A DNA stretch of 64,000 nucleotides from Polynucleobacter brandtiae. Lineage in GTDB: Bacteria; Pseudomonadota; Gammaproteobacteria; Burkholderiales; Burkholderiaceae. Under the pieces are notes generated by a model that had not been told where the DNA came from, ran no database searches, and saw only the letters and a program-made list of their open reading frames with translations. This document shows positions 45,698-55,328 of the stretch, piece after piece. The translations under genes and the position numbers were made by a program. The stretch covers positions 186,001 through 250,000 of the forward strand of contig NZ_PGTX01000001.1 of assembly GCF_002797575.1 (NCBI RefSeq), in the 5' to 3' direction. The first letter of the stretch is position 1; each line of letters opens with the position of its first letter.

Positions 45698-46510
45698 ATG
45701 ACTTTATCTAAAGTGGCAAAAGTATCCAAAACAACTAGTGAGGCGGGCAAAACAGCCATCCAGGTAATTGAGCGCATGATGAATTTGCTTGACGCCCTTG
45801 CTGTCCACGAAGAATCTACTGGCCTTAAAAATCTTGCTGAAGAAACCCAACTACACCCATCTACGGCGCACCGCATCCTAAATGACCTAGTGGCCTGCAG
45901 ATTGGTTGAGCGCGGCGATGGCGGTACCTATCGACTTGGCCTCAAGCTACTAGAGTTAGGAAACTTAGTTAAAGCAAGGCTCTCTGTGCGAGAGGCGGCA
46001 CAAGCACCAATGAGAGCACTACACAAGTTAACCGGTGAAACAATTAATCTATCGGTCCGGCAGGGAGATGAGATTGTCTATATTGATCGCGCTTATAGTG
46101 AACGCTCCGGTATGCAAGTGGTTCGTGCCATCGGCGGAAGAGCCCCGCTACACCTCACCTCAGTTGGTAAATTATTTTTAGCGAGCGATGATGCATCTCA
46201 GGTACGCGCCTATGTCACGCGCACTGGACTGTCAGGTCACACCAAAAACAGCATTACGGACCTATCAAAATTAGATATAGAGCTCAATCATGTCAAAAAA
46301 GATGGTCATGCACGCGATAATGAAGAGCTCGAACTAGGCGTTAGCTGTATAGCTGCTGAAATTTTTGACGATAGTGGCAAGTTAGTAGCGGGCCTCTCCC
46401 TTAGTTCACCCACTGATCGCATTCAATCCGAATGGCTACGTCAGCTACAAGATACAGCAATACAAATCTCCAAAGGCATGGGCTACATACCGAAGCCCGC
46501 TATCGCCTAA
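45698..46510 (+). CDS. IclR-family transcriptional regulator
   Basis: A 270-residue regulator. The winged helix is at about 22-85 (QVIERMMNLLDALAVHE, TQLHPSTAHRILNDLVACRLVER), and the effector domain at about 100-265 (GETINLSVRQGDEIVYIDR, HLTSVGKLFLAS, DNEELELGVSCIAAEIFD). IclR proteins commonly control aromatic or organic acid catabolism. No catabolic operon is adjacent, so its targets are unknown. A later methionine (residue 27) would cut into the DNA-binding domain, which supports the 45698 start. Confidence 0.9.
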   Translation: MTLSKVAKVSKTTSEAGKTAIQVIERMMNLLDALAVHEESTGLKNLAEETQLHPSTAHRILNDLVACRLVERGDGGTYRLGLKLLELGNLVKARLSVREAAQAPMRALHKLTGETINLSVRQGDEIVYIDRAYSERSGMQVVRAIGGRAPLHLTSVGKLFLASDDASQVRAYVTRTGLSGHTKNSITDLSKLDIELNHVKKDGHARDNEELELGVSCIAAEIFDDSGKLVAGLSLSSPTDRIQSEWLRQLQDTAIQISKGMGYIPKPAIA

Positions 46511-46512
46511 AC

Positions 46513-47553
46513 CTACATTAACCTACGAATTGACTGTGGTTCACCGGCAGGCATTCGCTCATACCATTCTTTAATACGAACGGCATCTGCAAAGCGAGAT
46601 TGCGTTCCAACTGAGTCTAAGAAAACAAGTAATAGGGGCGTATTGTTTACTCTAGCCTGCATCACTAAACACCGCCCAGCTGCGTTAATGAATCCCGTCT
46701 TTTGAAGTCCGATATTCATATCACCTGCACGTACTAATCGATTTGTATTTAAAAATTTCTGCGGGCGATTAGCAATAATCATCGTTAGATCAGGCCAGGT
46801 TGAAAATTCGCGAATCATTTTATACTGGTACGCGGCGCCCAACATCCGGGTAAGGTCTTCTGCAGATGCTACGTTCTCACTTAATAAACCAGTGGGATCA
46901 GAAAAATGGGAGCGAGTCATCCCCAGCTCTTTAGCTTTGCGATTCATGGCATCAACGAATGCAGGAACTCCCCCAGGGTAGTTTCTAGCAAGCGTATAGG
47001 CCGCGCGGTTCTCAGAGGACATCAATGCCAGTAACAAGGCCTCTTCTCTAGTCAGCACGGTACCGCCAGCAAGCCGAGAGCCATGATAAATGTGAACATC
47101 TTCAGCGTTGATCACAATAGTTTCGTCAAGCGGCATTTTAGAGTCTAATAAAACCATTGCCGTCATCAACTTGGTGATCGAGGCAATTGGCAAGCTGACA
47201 GAGGGGTTCTTCTCAAAATATACTTCTTTAGTGTCTTGATTGACTACCATTGCAACACTAGACTTCAGACTGAGATCGTCATGCTGTCCCCGTAAACCCA
47301 GAGCAGTTGCAAAGGACGGTCTGGCAGCAACAAGGGGTTCGGTACTGCGCGTAACCGTGACACGAACACGCTTTTGCTTCTTGGATGATTTTGCCGCTTG
47401 TTTGGAATCCGGTTTGCCAGCAGATTTTGCAGCAGGCTTGCTTGGTTTTGAATTTTGCGCCGTTGGATTGGCGGCTACCACTGAAATTGGATTTAAGGTC
47501 ACAAAGGTGAGTACGGCAATCAATCCAAAAGCCCAAAAACGATTCAAACTCAT
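46513..47553 (-). CDS. pbpG: PbpG-like D-alanyl-D-alanine endopeptidase (peptidase S11)
   Basis: A low-molecular-weight penicillin-binding protein that cuts peptidoglycan cross-links in the periplasm. The 346-residue protein has a signal/anchor segment (FWAFGLIAVLTFVTL) and a lysine/alanine-rich linker. The three active-site motifs are SITK (in LPIASITKLMTAMV), SEN (in MSSENRAAY) and KTG (in LQKTGFINAAG). The ATG at 47553 has GGGAAGG upstream and is preferred over a TTG at 47607. It converges with the IclR gene with only 2 bp between them. Confidence 0.92.
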   Translation of the reverse strand: MSLNRFWAFGLIAVLTFVTLNPISVVAANPTAQNSKPSKPAAKSAGKPDSKQAAKSSKKQKRVRVTVTRSTEPLVAARPSFATALGLRGQHDDLSLKSSVAMVVNQDTKEVYFEKNPSVSLPIASITKLMTAMVLLDSKMPLDETIVINAEDVHIYHGSRLAGGTVLTREEALLLALMSSENRAAYTLARNYPGGVPAFVDAMNRKAKELGMTRSHFSDPTGLLSENVASAEDLTRMLGAAYQYKMIREFSTWPDLTMIIANRPQKFLNTNRLVRAGDMNIGLQKTGFINAAGRCLVMQARVNNTPLLLVFLDSVGTQSRFADAVRIKEWYERMPAGEPQSIRRLM

Positions 47554-47662
47554 CCCAAAATGCCTTCCCAAAATTTCAACATCCCCAATGATAGTTAACT
47601 TTTTCAATGCAAAGTACTTATTAGCAATGAAAAGCGGGGATAGCCTGATTTATATGAGCCTA

Positions 47663-48550
47663 CTATTCAGCAATGGTTACCACGGCGTTTGTTTGGCGGG
47701 CATTGACCAATATCACGCCAAACATGGTGAGTGCTAACCCAGCAACCATTAGCAAAGTAAAAGGCTCATCAAATAGCAGCCATGCCATCACTGCCGTTGT
47801 TGGAGGCGTCAGATACAGCAGACTTGTGACCTTGGTAGCCGCCCCCTTTCGGATCATCATAAACAACAGACTGATCGATCCAATGGATAAGGGAAAGACA
47901 GCCCAAAGTAATGCGCCCACTACCGGCGCATTCCAGATCATGACGCCAGATTCGAAAAAATACATACAGAAAAAACATAGCACGGCAGAAATGCTAAATT
48001 GAATAGATGAGCCCGCCCTGAGATCAAAAACAGGGCAAAACTTCTTTTGATATAAGGTGCCAAAGGTAATGGAAAGTAAAGCTGCAAAAGCAAGCACGTA
48101 ACTTGTTACAGGAATATGAGCAAAGCCAATTTTTTCGGCCACTACTAGTGCGACACCAGTAAACCCAAAGGCTAAGCCAATCCATTGCCTACTAGTGACC
48201 TTCTCAGAAATCCAGGCAGCAAACCAGGCCGTTAGAATTGGCTGAAGACCTACGATAATCGCTACCAGACCAGCAGTCATTCCAAGGCGAACTGCAAACC
48301 AAACACCCAGTAGATAGCCAAACTGAAGTAATGCCCCTGCTACGGCGATATGCCTGATTTGCGAGCGACTCGGCCAGCTAATCCGCCAGATGAGACTGAG
48401 GCAAGCCATCGCTATTAAGACCCCAATAAAACGCCAAAACAAAAAGGTTGCCGGCTCCACATAGGGCATTGCCAAGCGAGCAATGATAAAACCAGTGCTC
48501 CAGATCAGGACAAAAAATGGAGCAATGAGATTGTCCAGCTTCAAATGCAT
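47663..48550 (-). CDS. EamA-family (DMT) transporter
   Basis: A 295-residue inner-membrane protein with ten hydrophobic helices in two EamA repeats (LIWSTGFIIARLAMPYVEP; AFGFTGVALVVAEKIGF). The second repeat has LLYLTPPTTAVMAWLLFDEP. Such transporters export metabolites or amino acids; the substrate is unknown. It is 109 bp upstream of pbpG on the same strand, and divergent from the phasin. Confidence 0.85.
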   Translation of the reverse strand: MHLKLDNLIAPFFVLIWSTGFIIARLAMPYVEPATFLFWRFIGVLIAMACLSLIWRISWPSRSQIRHIAVAGALLQFGYLLGVWFAVRLGMTAGLVAIIVGLQPILTAWFAAWISEKVTSRQWIGLAFGFTGVALVVAEKIGFAHIPVTSYVLAFAALLSITFGTLYQKKFCPVFDLRAGSSIQFSISAVLCFFCMYFFESGVMIWNAPVVGALLWAVFPLSIGSISLLFMMIRKGAATKVTSLLYLTPPTTAVMAWLLFDEPFTLLMVAGLALTMFGVILVNARQTNAVVTIAE

Positions 48551-48664
48551 AAGGTATTCATTAAATGGAAGGGAAATTAATCTTGAATTACCAATATTGG
48601 TTGTGTTGCTAATTTTAGGCTTATTCAGTCGCTAAGCTCGGTATTTAGCCCAATTGCAACTTTT

Positions 48665-48682
48665 TATTGCTAAGCAGCAATA
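48665..48682. repeat. Inverted repeat TATTGCT-AAGC-AGCAATA upstream of the phasin
   Basis: A perfect 7-bp inverted repeat with a 4-base spacer. It contains TGC-N3-GCA, a pattern reported for operators of PhaR repressors of phasin genes. A looser ATTG-N6-CAAT follows at 48684-48697. Placement upstream of a phasin gene fits PhaR control; this is an inference. Confidence 0.5.
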
Positions 48683-48732
48683 CATTGGTAGCGCAATTTA
48701 TTAGTTTATCGGTAGTATTAGGGAGAAGTCTT

Positions 48733-48774
48733 ATGAAGATATGCCGGAAATCCACCAGAAAGCGATTGAGATGA
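48733..48774 (+). CDS. Possible 13-residue basic leader peptide overlapping the phasin start
   Basis: A short frame encodes MKICRKSTRKRLR. Its ATG is seven bases after GGAG, the best ribosome site in this region. Its TGA stop overlaps the phasin ATG (ATGA at 48771). The phasin ATGs themselves have poorly placed ribosome sites, so terminating ribosomes could restart on the phasin. It may instead be chance. Confidence 0.3.
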   Translation: MKICRKSTRKRLR

Positions 48775-49322
48775 ATCTAACACCAGAACAAATGGCTGCA
48801 GCTCAAAAGGCCAATTTAGAAACCTTGACCGGCCTCACGAAGCAAGCACTGCAGAGCATCGAAAAATTAGTAGAGCTCAATATGCAAATTGCAAAACAAA
48901 GCTTGGGTGATAGCATGACGAGTGCGAAGAAAGCATTGGAGGTAAAAGATATTCAGCAGTTACTCGCCCATCAAGCAGAAGCTGTTCAACCGATGGCTGA
49001 AAAAATCATGGCGTACAGTAGACACCTATACGAGCTAGCGCATGACACTCAAGAAACCTTTACAAAATCTGCTGAAAAAGAATTGCAAGCCGGGCAACAA
49101 AAAATCAATTCTTTGGTCGAAGATTGGACTAAAAATGCACCGACAGGATCTGATGCTGCTGTCAAGGTTATGAAGCAGGCCATTGCTTCTGCTAATACCG
49201 CTTTTGAAACTAGTCAAAAAGCGATCAAACAAGCCGTTCAGCTAACTAAGGGTAATTTAAATACCGCAACTGACTCTGCGATGGATATAGTAAAAACTGC
49301 TACAAAGGGTTCAAAGAAATAA
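48771..49322 (+). CDS. Phasin family protein (PHA granule-associated)
   Basis: Coats polyhydroxyalkanoate granules and controls their size. The 183-residue helical protein starts MNLTPEQMAAAQKANLETL, the standard betaproteobacterial phasin N-terminus. It is predicted amphipathic throughout, with an alanine/lysine-rich tail. An in-frame ATG at 48741 would add ten residues. The PHA synthase genes are not in this window. A strong terminator follows. Confidence 0.9.
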   Translation: MNLTPEQMAAAQKANLETLTGLTKQALQSIEKLVELNMQIAKQSLGDSMTSAKKALEVKDIQQLLAHQAEAVQPMAEKIMAYSRHLYELAHDTQETFTKSAEKELQAGQQKINSLVEDWTKNAPTGSDAAVKVMKQAIASANTAFETSQKAIKQAVQLTKGNLNTATDSAMDIVKTATKGSKK

Positions 49323-49350
49323 AAGAGTTAGCTGCCCTAGTTGCCACTAA

Positions 49351-49382
49351 AAATAAAAGCCCATATCACTGGGCTTTTATTT
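49351..49382. terminator. Bidirectional terminator between phasin and lpdA
   Basis: Perfect 12-bp stem with arms 49351-49362 and 49371-49382, loop of eight bases, core AAAAGCCC/GGGCTTTT with A/T-rich flanks on both sides. It lies between the convergent phasin and lpdA genes and can end both transcripts. Confidence 0.88.
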
Positions 49383-49407
49383 ATTACTACTGAGCAGCAT
49401 CCAAGGC

Positions 49408-51186
49408 TCAATGCCTCTTCTTAACCGGTGGCAAATCAGTGCAATGCCCACTAGCTGCTTCAGCTGCTAAGCCAACAGACTCACCTAAGGTTGGATGCGG
49501 ATGAATAGTTTTCCCCATATCAATAGTATCTGCACCCATCTCAATGGCAAGACAAACCTCGCCAATCAAGTCGCCTGCGTGGGTGCCAACGATCCCGCCC
49601 CCAATAATGCGCTTGCTTGTCGCATCGAAAATTAACTTCGTAAAACCTTCATCCCGACCGTTGGCAATTGCCCTTCCACTAGCCGCCCAAGGGAACAATC
49701 CTTTTTCATAAGCAATGCCTTGCGATTTACATTGCTCCTCCGTTAGACCCGCCCAAGCCACCTCAGGATCAGTGTAAGCCACCGATGGAATTTGCTTTGC
49801 ATCAAAATATGATTTCTGGCCAGCTGCAGCCTCTGCAGCAACATGACCTTCATGAACCGCTTTATGCGCCAACATAGGCTGCCCAACAATGTCGCCAATA
49901 GCAAAAATATGTGGTGCATTAGTGCGCATTTGATTGTCAACATGAATAAAACCGCGCTCATCAACCGCAACACCAGCCGCACTAGCATTAATCTTTTTAC
50001 CATTAGGCGTACGCCCTACTGCAACCAATACCAGATCATAAATTTTCGGTTCTTTAGGGGCATTCTCACCTTCAAAACTAACTTGTATGCCGTCCGCTTT
50101 TACCTCTGCTTTTGAGGCACGGGTTTTCAACATAATGTTTTCGAAACGGCCGGAATTAAATTTCTCCCACACCTTTTCCAAATCACGATCAGCACCGGCC
50201 ATTAAACCATCCATCATTTCTGCGATATCTATACTAGAGCCTAAGGTGCTGTAAACCGTAGCCATCTCCAAGCCAATAATGCCACCTCCAATCACTAGCA
50301 TGCGCTTAGGAATACTCTTGAGTAACAAAGCGCCAGTACTATCTACAACCCGAGGATCTGCAGGCAGAAATGGCAACTTCACAGGCTGGCTACCAGCTGC
50401 AATGATGGACTTCTGAAAACGAATGATTTCTTTCTGACCTGTGAGCTCTTGTCCGTCACCAGAAGTTAATTGGACTTCGACATGATTTGCATCTAAAAAG
50501 TGTCCGAGACCACGAACCACTTTTACTTTTCTTGCCTTAGCCATACCAGCCAGACCACCAGTAAGCTTTCCAATGACAGAATCTTTGTAAGCGCGCAACT
50601 GATCAAGCTCGATCTTCGGAGCTCCAAAAGTAATGCCATGCTTGGCCATTGTTTTGACTTCGTCCATCACTGCCGTAGTGTGAAGCAATGCCTTAGATGG
50701 AATGCAACCTACGTTCAAGCAAACTCCGCCTAAGGTAGCGAAGCGCTCAACGATGATGGTATCCATTCCCAAGTCAGCGCTACGAAAGGCGGCACTGTAA
50801 CCACCGGGGCCAGCGCCCAATACAAGAACCTCGCATTCGTGATCAACCTTACCGCTATATTGATCACCAGTAGGTACGCTCATCACCGGTGTCTCTACTT
50901 TGGCAACTGGGGTTGCCTCTAAAGCAAGGGCTGGGGATGAATTCGAGGTAACTGCCTCAATTTCGCAAACGATGCTCCCTTTACCCACTTTATCGCCCGC
51001 CTTAACTGCAATACTGGTAACTGTGCCGGCAGCATCAGATGGAATCTCCATCGTTGCCTTGTCTGACTCGAGTACTAGCAAAGGCTGCTCTTTTGCTATG
51101 ACGTCACCTACTTTAATTAAAACTTCAATTACCGGGACGTCTGCATAGTCGCCAATATCTGGAACTAGAATGGATAGCTTAGCCAT
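49408..51186 (-). CDS. lpdA: LpdA, dihydrolipoyl dehydrogenase (E3) with N-terminal lipoyl domain
   Basis: Reoxidises the dihydrolipoyl groups of the pyruvate dehydrogenase complex with NAD. The 592-residue protein starts with a lipoyl domain (about 1-80, lipoylated lysine in LESDKATMEIP) and an alanine/proline-type linker. The flavoprotein follows: FAD motif VLGAGPGGYSAAF, redox disulfide GGVCLNVGCIPSKALLH, NAD motif VIGGGIIGLEMATVY and the His-Glu base in HPHPTLGES. A lipoyl domain on E3 is typical in betaproteobacteria. It is 9 bp after aceF. Confidence 0.96.
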   Translation of the reverse strand: MAKLSILVPDIGDYADVPVIEVLIKVGDVIAKEQPLLVLESDKATMEIPSDAAGTVTSIAVKAGDKVGKGSIVCEIEAVTSNSSPALALEATPVAKVETPVMSVPTGDQYSGKVDHECEVLVLGAGPGGYSAAFRSADLGMDTIIVERFATLGGVCLNVGCIPSKALLHTTAVMDEVKTMAKHGITFGAPKIELDQLRAYKDSVIGKLTGGLAGMAKARKVKVVRGLGHFLDANHVEVQLTSGDGQELTGQKEIIRFQKSIIAAGSQPVKLPFLPADPRVVDSTGALLLKSIPKRMLVIGGGIIGLEMATVYSTLGSSIDIAEMMDGLMAGADRDLEKVWEKFNSGRFENIMLKTRASKAEVKADGIQVSFEGENAPKEPKIYDLVLVAVGRTPNGKKINASAAGVAVDERGFIHVDNQMRTNAPHIFAIGDIVGQPMLAHKAVHEGHVAAEAAAGQKSYFDAKQIPSVAYTDPEVAWAGLTEEQCKSQGIAYEKGLFPWAASGRAIANGRDEGFTKLIFDATSKRIIGGGIVGTHAGDLIGEVCLAIEMGADTIDMGKTIHPHPTLGESVGLAAEAASGHCTDLPPVKKRH

Positions 51187-51195
51187 GATGCCTCC

Positions 51196-52524
51196 TTAAA
51201 GCGCTGCACGACGGAAGTCGGACATGAGCTGAGCGATATACACATTAAATCGAGTTGCAAGAGCGCCATCAATTACTCGGTGATCTGCACTCAGAGAAAG
51301 AGGGCAGATCAAGCGTGGCACAAACTGCTTACCATCCCAAACGGGCTTCATGGCAGCCTTACTAACACCTAAGATTGCCACTTCGGGTGCATTCACAATG
51401 GGAGAAAAATACGTCCCGCCAATACCACCTAAGGAGGATATGGTGAAACTAGCCCCCTGCATTTGATCTGGCTTTAGTTTTCCGTCACGAGCTAGTGCAG
51501 CTAACTCCGAAGTCTCACGAGCAAGCTCAACAATCCCTTTTTTGTCTGCATCACGAATAACCGGCACTACTAAACCATTGGGCGTATCGGCAGCAAAGGC
51601 AATATTGAAATATTTTTTGAGAACTAGATCATCGCCATCAATAGAACTATTGAACTCAGGATACTTCTTGAGTGCCGCTACTGCAGCCTTCATTAGAAAG
51701 GCTAACATTGTGATTTTGACACCCTGCTTTTCATTCTCCTTATTGGTAAGAACCCGAAATGCCTCTAGATCGGTAATGTCTGCATCCTCGTGATAAGTCA
51801 CAGCAGGAATCATCACCCAGTTACGCCCCAAGTTGGCAGCGGTAAGTTTCTTAATGCGATTCAGTGGCTGACGCTCTGTATCACCGAATTTAGAAAAATC
51901 CACTTTAGGCCAAGGAATTAAGTTCAAGCCGCCCAAACTACCGCCCGATGCATTTGCACTATTAGCTCCATTACTAGCACCACCAAGCATCGCAGCTTTT
52001 ACAAATGCTTGCACATCGTCTTGCGTAATTCTGCCCTTTGGACCGCTACCGCTCACCCGATGAATCGTTACCCCTAATTCGCGAGCAAATTTACGAACCG
52101 TCGGGCTAGCGTGGCTTGCAGTGGCGTCAATCTCCACTGGAGTATTAACCACTGGCAGCGGCACTGGAGCACGTTGAATTGGTGGCTCAACAGGCACTAC
52201 TGAGCTGATTGATGCTGCAGGGGCCACCGCAACAGGAGCCAGTACAGCGGCGGCAGCCGGAGGAGCAGGAACGGCGGCCGCCCCATTTTCTTCCAATACA
52301 AGAACAATAGAACCCTCGGAAATAGAATCACCCGTTTTGACTTTAACTTCTTTCACAATGCCGGCATGCGAAGAAGGAATATCCATTGTGGCTTTATCGG
52401 ATTCCAGGACAACGATGGATTGCTCCACCTCAACCCGATCACCAACTTTGACCAACACTTCAATAACGGGAACATCCTGGTAATCCCCAATATCCGGGAC
52501 CTTGATATCAATTAATTGGCTCAT
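51196..52524 (-). CDS. aceF: AceF, dihydrolipoyllysine acetyltransferase (E2)
   Basis: Core of the pyruvate dehydrogenase complex. The 442-residue protein has one lipoyl domain (about 1-80, LESDKATMDIP) and a long Ala/Pro linker. A peripheral subunit-binding domain at about 138-175 (ASPTVRKFARELGV, GSGPKGRITQDDV) follows, then the catalytic domain ending in LSLSADHRVIDGALATRF with the active-site histidine and aspartate. It has fewer lipoyl domains than E. coli AceF (three); together with the lipoyl domain on LpdA this is the usual arrangement for the group. Confidence 0.96.
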   Translation of the reverse strand: MSQLIDIKVPDIGDYQDVPVIEVLVKVGDRVEVEQSIVVLESDKATMDIPSSHAGIVKEVKVKTGDSISEGSIVLVLEENGAAAVPAPPAAAAVLAPVAVAPAASISSVVPVEPPIQRAPVPLPVVNTPVEIDATASHASPTVRKFARELGVTIHRVSGSGPKGRITQDDVQAFVKAAMLGGASNGANSANASGGSLGGLNLIPWPKVDFSKFGDTERQPLNRIKKLTAANLGRNWVMIPAVTYHEDADITDLEAFRVLTNKENEKQGVKITMLAFLMKAAVAALKKYPEFNSSIDGDDLVLKKYFNIAFAADTPNGLVVPVIRDADKKGIVELARETSELAALARDGKLKPDQMQGASFTISSLGGIGGTYFSPIVNAPEVAILGVSKAAMKPVWDGKQFVPRLICPLSLSADHRVIDGALATRFNVYIAQLMSDFRRAAL

Positions 52525-52539
52525 AGTTTCTATCTCTTA

Positions 52540-55236
52540 TCAAACCGTCATTGGGTTTGGTTTACTTGCATTGATCTCGTATTTTTTGATAGCCTCAGCA
52601 AGCTTCTGACGATCCATCTGACCAAAATCTACAAGAGAGCGCAGTGCTGTTAAAACAATCCAACGACGATCGACCTCAAAGAAATCACGCAATTGCTCGC
52701 GCGTGTCTGAGCGTCCAAAACCATCTGTACCGAGCACCTCAAATCGTCGACCTAGATGCTGAATTGCTGGACGAATTTGTTCTGCGAATAAACGCACATA
52801 ATCTGTTGCAGCAATCACTGGGCCTACAGTATCTTTTAGGCACTTCTCCACATGAGAAAGGACTGGAGCAGAAGCTGGATTAAGCAAATTGTTACGATGG
52901 GCTGCAGTCCAATCGCGACCAAGTTCAGTAAAGCTTGGGCAACCCCACAAATCAGAGGAAACACCCCAGTCTTTATGCAGGATTTCTGCGGCTTCAATCA
53001 CTTCACGGAAGATCGTTCCTGAACCCAGTAGCTGAACTCGCAACTTAGCATTCGCCTCACCAACGGAGCTCAGCTTATACATGCCCTTAATGATGTCCTG
53101 CTCAGCGCCCTTCGGCATAGCTGGATGTGCATAGTTCTCATTCATTAGAGTGATGTAGTAATAAACATCTTCCTGTTCAGTAAGCATGCGGCGCATACCA
53201 TCTTGAATTACCACTGCAACCTCAAAAGAAAATGATGGATCGTAACTGATACAGTTAGGAATAGCTGAACTCCAAACTTGACTATGTCCATCCTCATGCT
53301 GAAGACCTTCACCATTGAGCGTTGTCCTGCCAGCGGTACCACCGAGCAAAAAGCCACGGCTACGCATATCACCAGCAGCCCAAGCCAAGTCACCAATGCG
53401 CTGGAAACCAAACATGGAATAAAAAATATAGAAAGGCAGCATGGGCACACCATGTGTCGAGTAAGCAGTAGCGGCCGCAATCCAGTCGCACATACCACCC
53501 GCCTCATTAATACCCTCTTGCAGGATTTGACCGGTCTTATCCTCTTTATAGAACATCAGCTGGTCATGATCCTCAGGCGTATAGAGCTGGCCCGCCTGAC
53601 TCCAAATGCCAAGTTGGCGAAACATGCCTTCCATACCAAAGGTACGAGACTCATCAGGAACAATGGGCACCACGCGTTTACCAAGCACCTTGTCACGCAC
53701 TATCGTGTTCAGTATGCGGACAAAAACCATCGTGGTCGATATCTCTCGACCCTCAGTCGTTGCCTCCAATAAAGGTGTAAAGACATCCAATGCTGGCACT
53801 GGCAAACTCTCCGCCTTCATACGACGCTGGGGCAAATATCCGCCTAATTCTTGGCGACGCGCTTTCATATAATCGAGCTCTGGACTACCTTCAGCAAATT
53901 TCACTAGAGGCATTTCTTCTAACTGCTCATCTTTTACTGGAATCTCAAAGCGATCACGGAAGCGACGAACATCGTCATCGTTCATCTTCTTTGCTTGGTG
54001 AGCAATATTCATCGCTTCACCAGAACCACCCATACCGTAGCCTTTAATGGTGTGAGCCAAAATCACAGTAGGTTGGTTTTGGTGGTTTACTGCAGATTGA
54101 AATGCTGCAAACACTTTGTGTGGATCATGTCCACCGCGATTTAGCTGCCAAATATCCTCATCACTCCAGTCACTCACTAGCGCTTTGAGTTCTGGGGTAT
54201 TGAAAACTATCTCACGAACGTATGCACCGTTTTTTGACTTCATGGTTTGATACTGTCCATCGACAATTTCACCAAGACGCTGCATCAAAATTCCTTTTTT
54301 GTCGCGTGCAAACAGCGCATCCCAATTTCCACCCCACACAACCTTGATCACATTCCAGCCAGATCCACGAAATTCACCTTCGAGCTCCTGAATAATCTTG
54401 CCGTTACCGCGCACCGGACCGTCAAGGCGTTGCAAATTGCAGTTGATAACAAAAATAAGGTTGTCTAACTTCTCCCGGCCAGCCATGCCGATCGCACCCA
54501 AAGATTCGGGCTCATCAGTTTCGCCATCACCTAAGAATGCCCATACTTTACGACTTGCAGATTGGATAAATCCACGGTCTTGCATGTAACGCATAAAACG
54601 AGCTTGATAAATTGCCATGATTGGGCCAAGACCCATCGACACCGTTGGAAACTGCCAGAAATCAGGCATTAACCAAGGATGAGGGTAACTAGAAATCCCC
54701 TTACCACTGACCTCTTGGCGGAAGTTATCCAACTGCTCATCGCTTAAACGCCCCAGCATGTAGGCTCGAGCATAAATACCCGGTGCAGAGTGCCCCTGAA
54801 CGAATATTAAATCGCCACCGTGCTCTGGTGAAGGTGCGTGCCAAAAATGGTTAAAGCCAACATCGTATAAAGTTGCGGCCGATTGAAACGAGGAAATATG
54901 TCCACCAACATTGGTATCCTTGTTAGCGCGCAAGACCATTGCCATCGCATTCCAACGCGTGTACGAGCGAATGCGATGCTCAATATTTTGATCGCCTGGA
55001 AGCCTAGCCTGCTGGTCCACCGGAATAGTATTGATATAAGGCGTCTCAGCATGAAACGGCTGGTTCACTCCGTTAACTCTGGCATGGGAGATTTGCTGAT
55101 CAATTAGATAGGCCGCTCTTTCAGCGCCCTCATTTCGAATAACACCATCCAAAGCTTGTAACCACTCTTGGGTTTCCCCTGGGTCTGAATCTTGCTTGCC
55201 TGCACTTCCCAAAATTTGATCTGGAACCGCTGCCAT
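52540..55236 (-). CDS. aceE: AceE, pyruvate dehydrogenase E1 (homodimeric)
   Basis: Thiamine-diphosphate enzyme that decarboxylates pyruvate and acetylates E2. The 898-residue protein is of the homodimeric Gram-negative type. Motifs include GGHISSFQSAATLYDVGFNHFW, the thiamine diphosphate motif FLGDGETDEPE with NCNLQRLDGPVRGN, and GTAGRTTLNGEGLQHEDGHS. TGGAGG precedes the ATG. It heads the aceE-aceF-lpdA operon and is divergent from the sensor kinase. Confidence 0.97.
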   Translation of the reverse strand: MAAVPDQILGSAGKQDSDPGETQEWLQALDGVIRNEGAERAAYLIDQQISHARVNGVNQPFHAETPYINTIPVDQQARLPGDQNIEHRIRSYTRWNAMAMVLRANKDTNVGGHISSFQSAATLYDVGFNHFWHAPSPEHGGDLIFVQGHSAPGIYARAYMLGRLSDEQLDNFRQEVSGKGISSYPHPWLMPDFWQFPTVSMGLGPIMAIYQARFMRYMQDRGFIQSASRKVWAFLGDGETDEPESLGAIGMAGREKLDNLIFVINCNLQRLDGPVRGNGKIIQELEGEFRGSGWNVIKVVWGGNWDALFARDKKGILMQRLGEIVDGQYQTMKSKNGAYVREIVFNTPELKALVSDWSDEDIWQLNRGGHDPHKVFAAFQSAVNHQNQPTVILAHTIKGYGMGGSGEAMNIAHQAKKMNDDDVRRFRDRFEIPVKDEQLEEMPLVKFAEGSPELDYMKARRQELGGYLPQRRMKAESLPVPALDVFTPLLEATTEGREISTTMVFVRILNTIVRDKVLGKRVVPIVPDESRTFGMEGMFRQLGIWSQAGQLYTPEDHDQLMFYKEDKTGQILQEGINEAGGMCDWIAAATAYSTHGVPMLPFYIFYSMFGFQRIGDLAWAAGDMRSRGFLLGGTAGRTTLNGEGLQHEDGHSQVWSSAIPNCISYDPSFSFEVAVVIQDGMRRMLTEQEDVYYYITLMNENYAHPAMPKGAEQDIIKGMYKLSSVGEANAKLRVQLLGSGTIFREVIEAAEILHKDWGVSSDLWGCPSFTELGRDWTAAHRNNLLNPASAPVLSHVEKCLKDTVGPVIAATDYVRLFAEQIRPAIQHLGRRFEVLGTDGFGRSDTREQLRDFFEVDRRWIVLTALRSLVDFGQMDRQKLAEAIKKYEINASKPNPMTV

Positions 55237-55328
55237 AAACTGCCTCCATTAAATACATTGGTGTTATTGAACTACTTTATAACTCACATTTTAGGAAGGT
55301 CCGTGCAGGTAAACAAGCAATCTTTCAC

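Noticed and set aside
49408..51186. Lipoyl domain on LpdA as unusual
   Set aside because: It is the ordinary form in betaproteobacterial pyruvate dehydrogenase operons.
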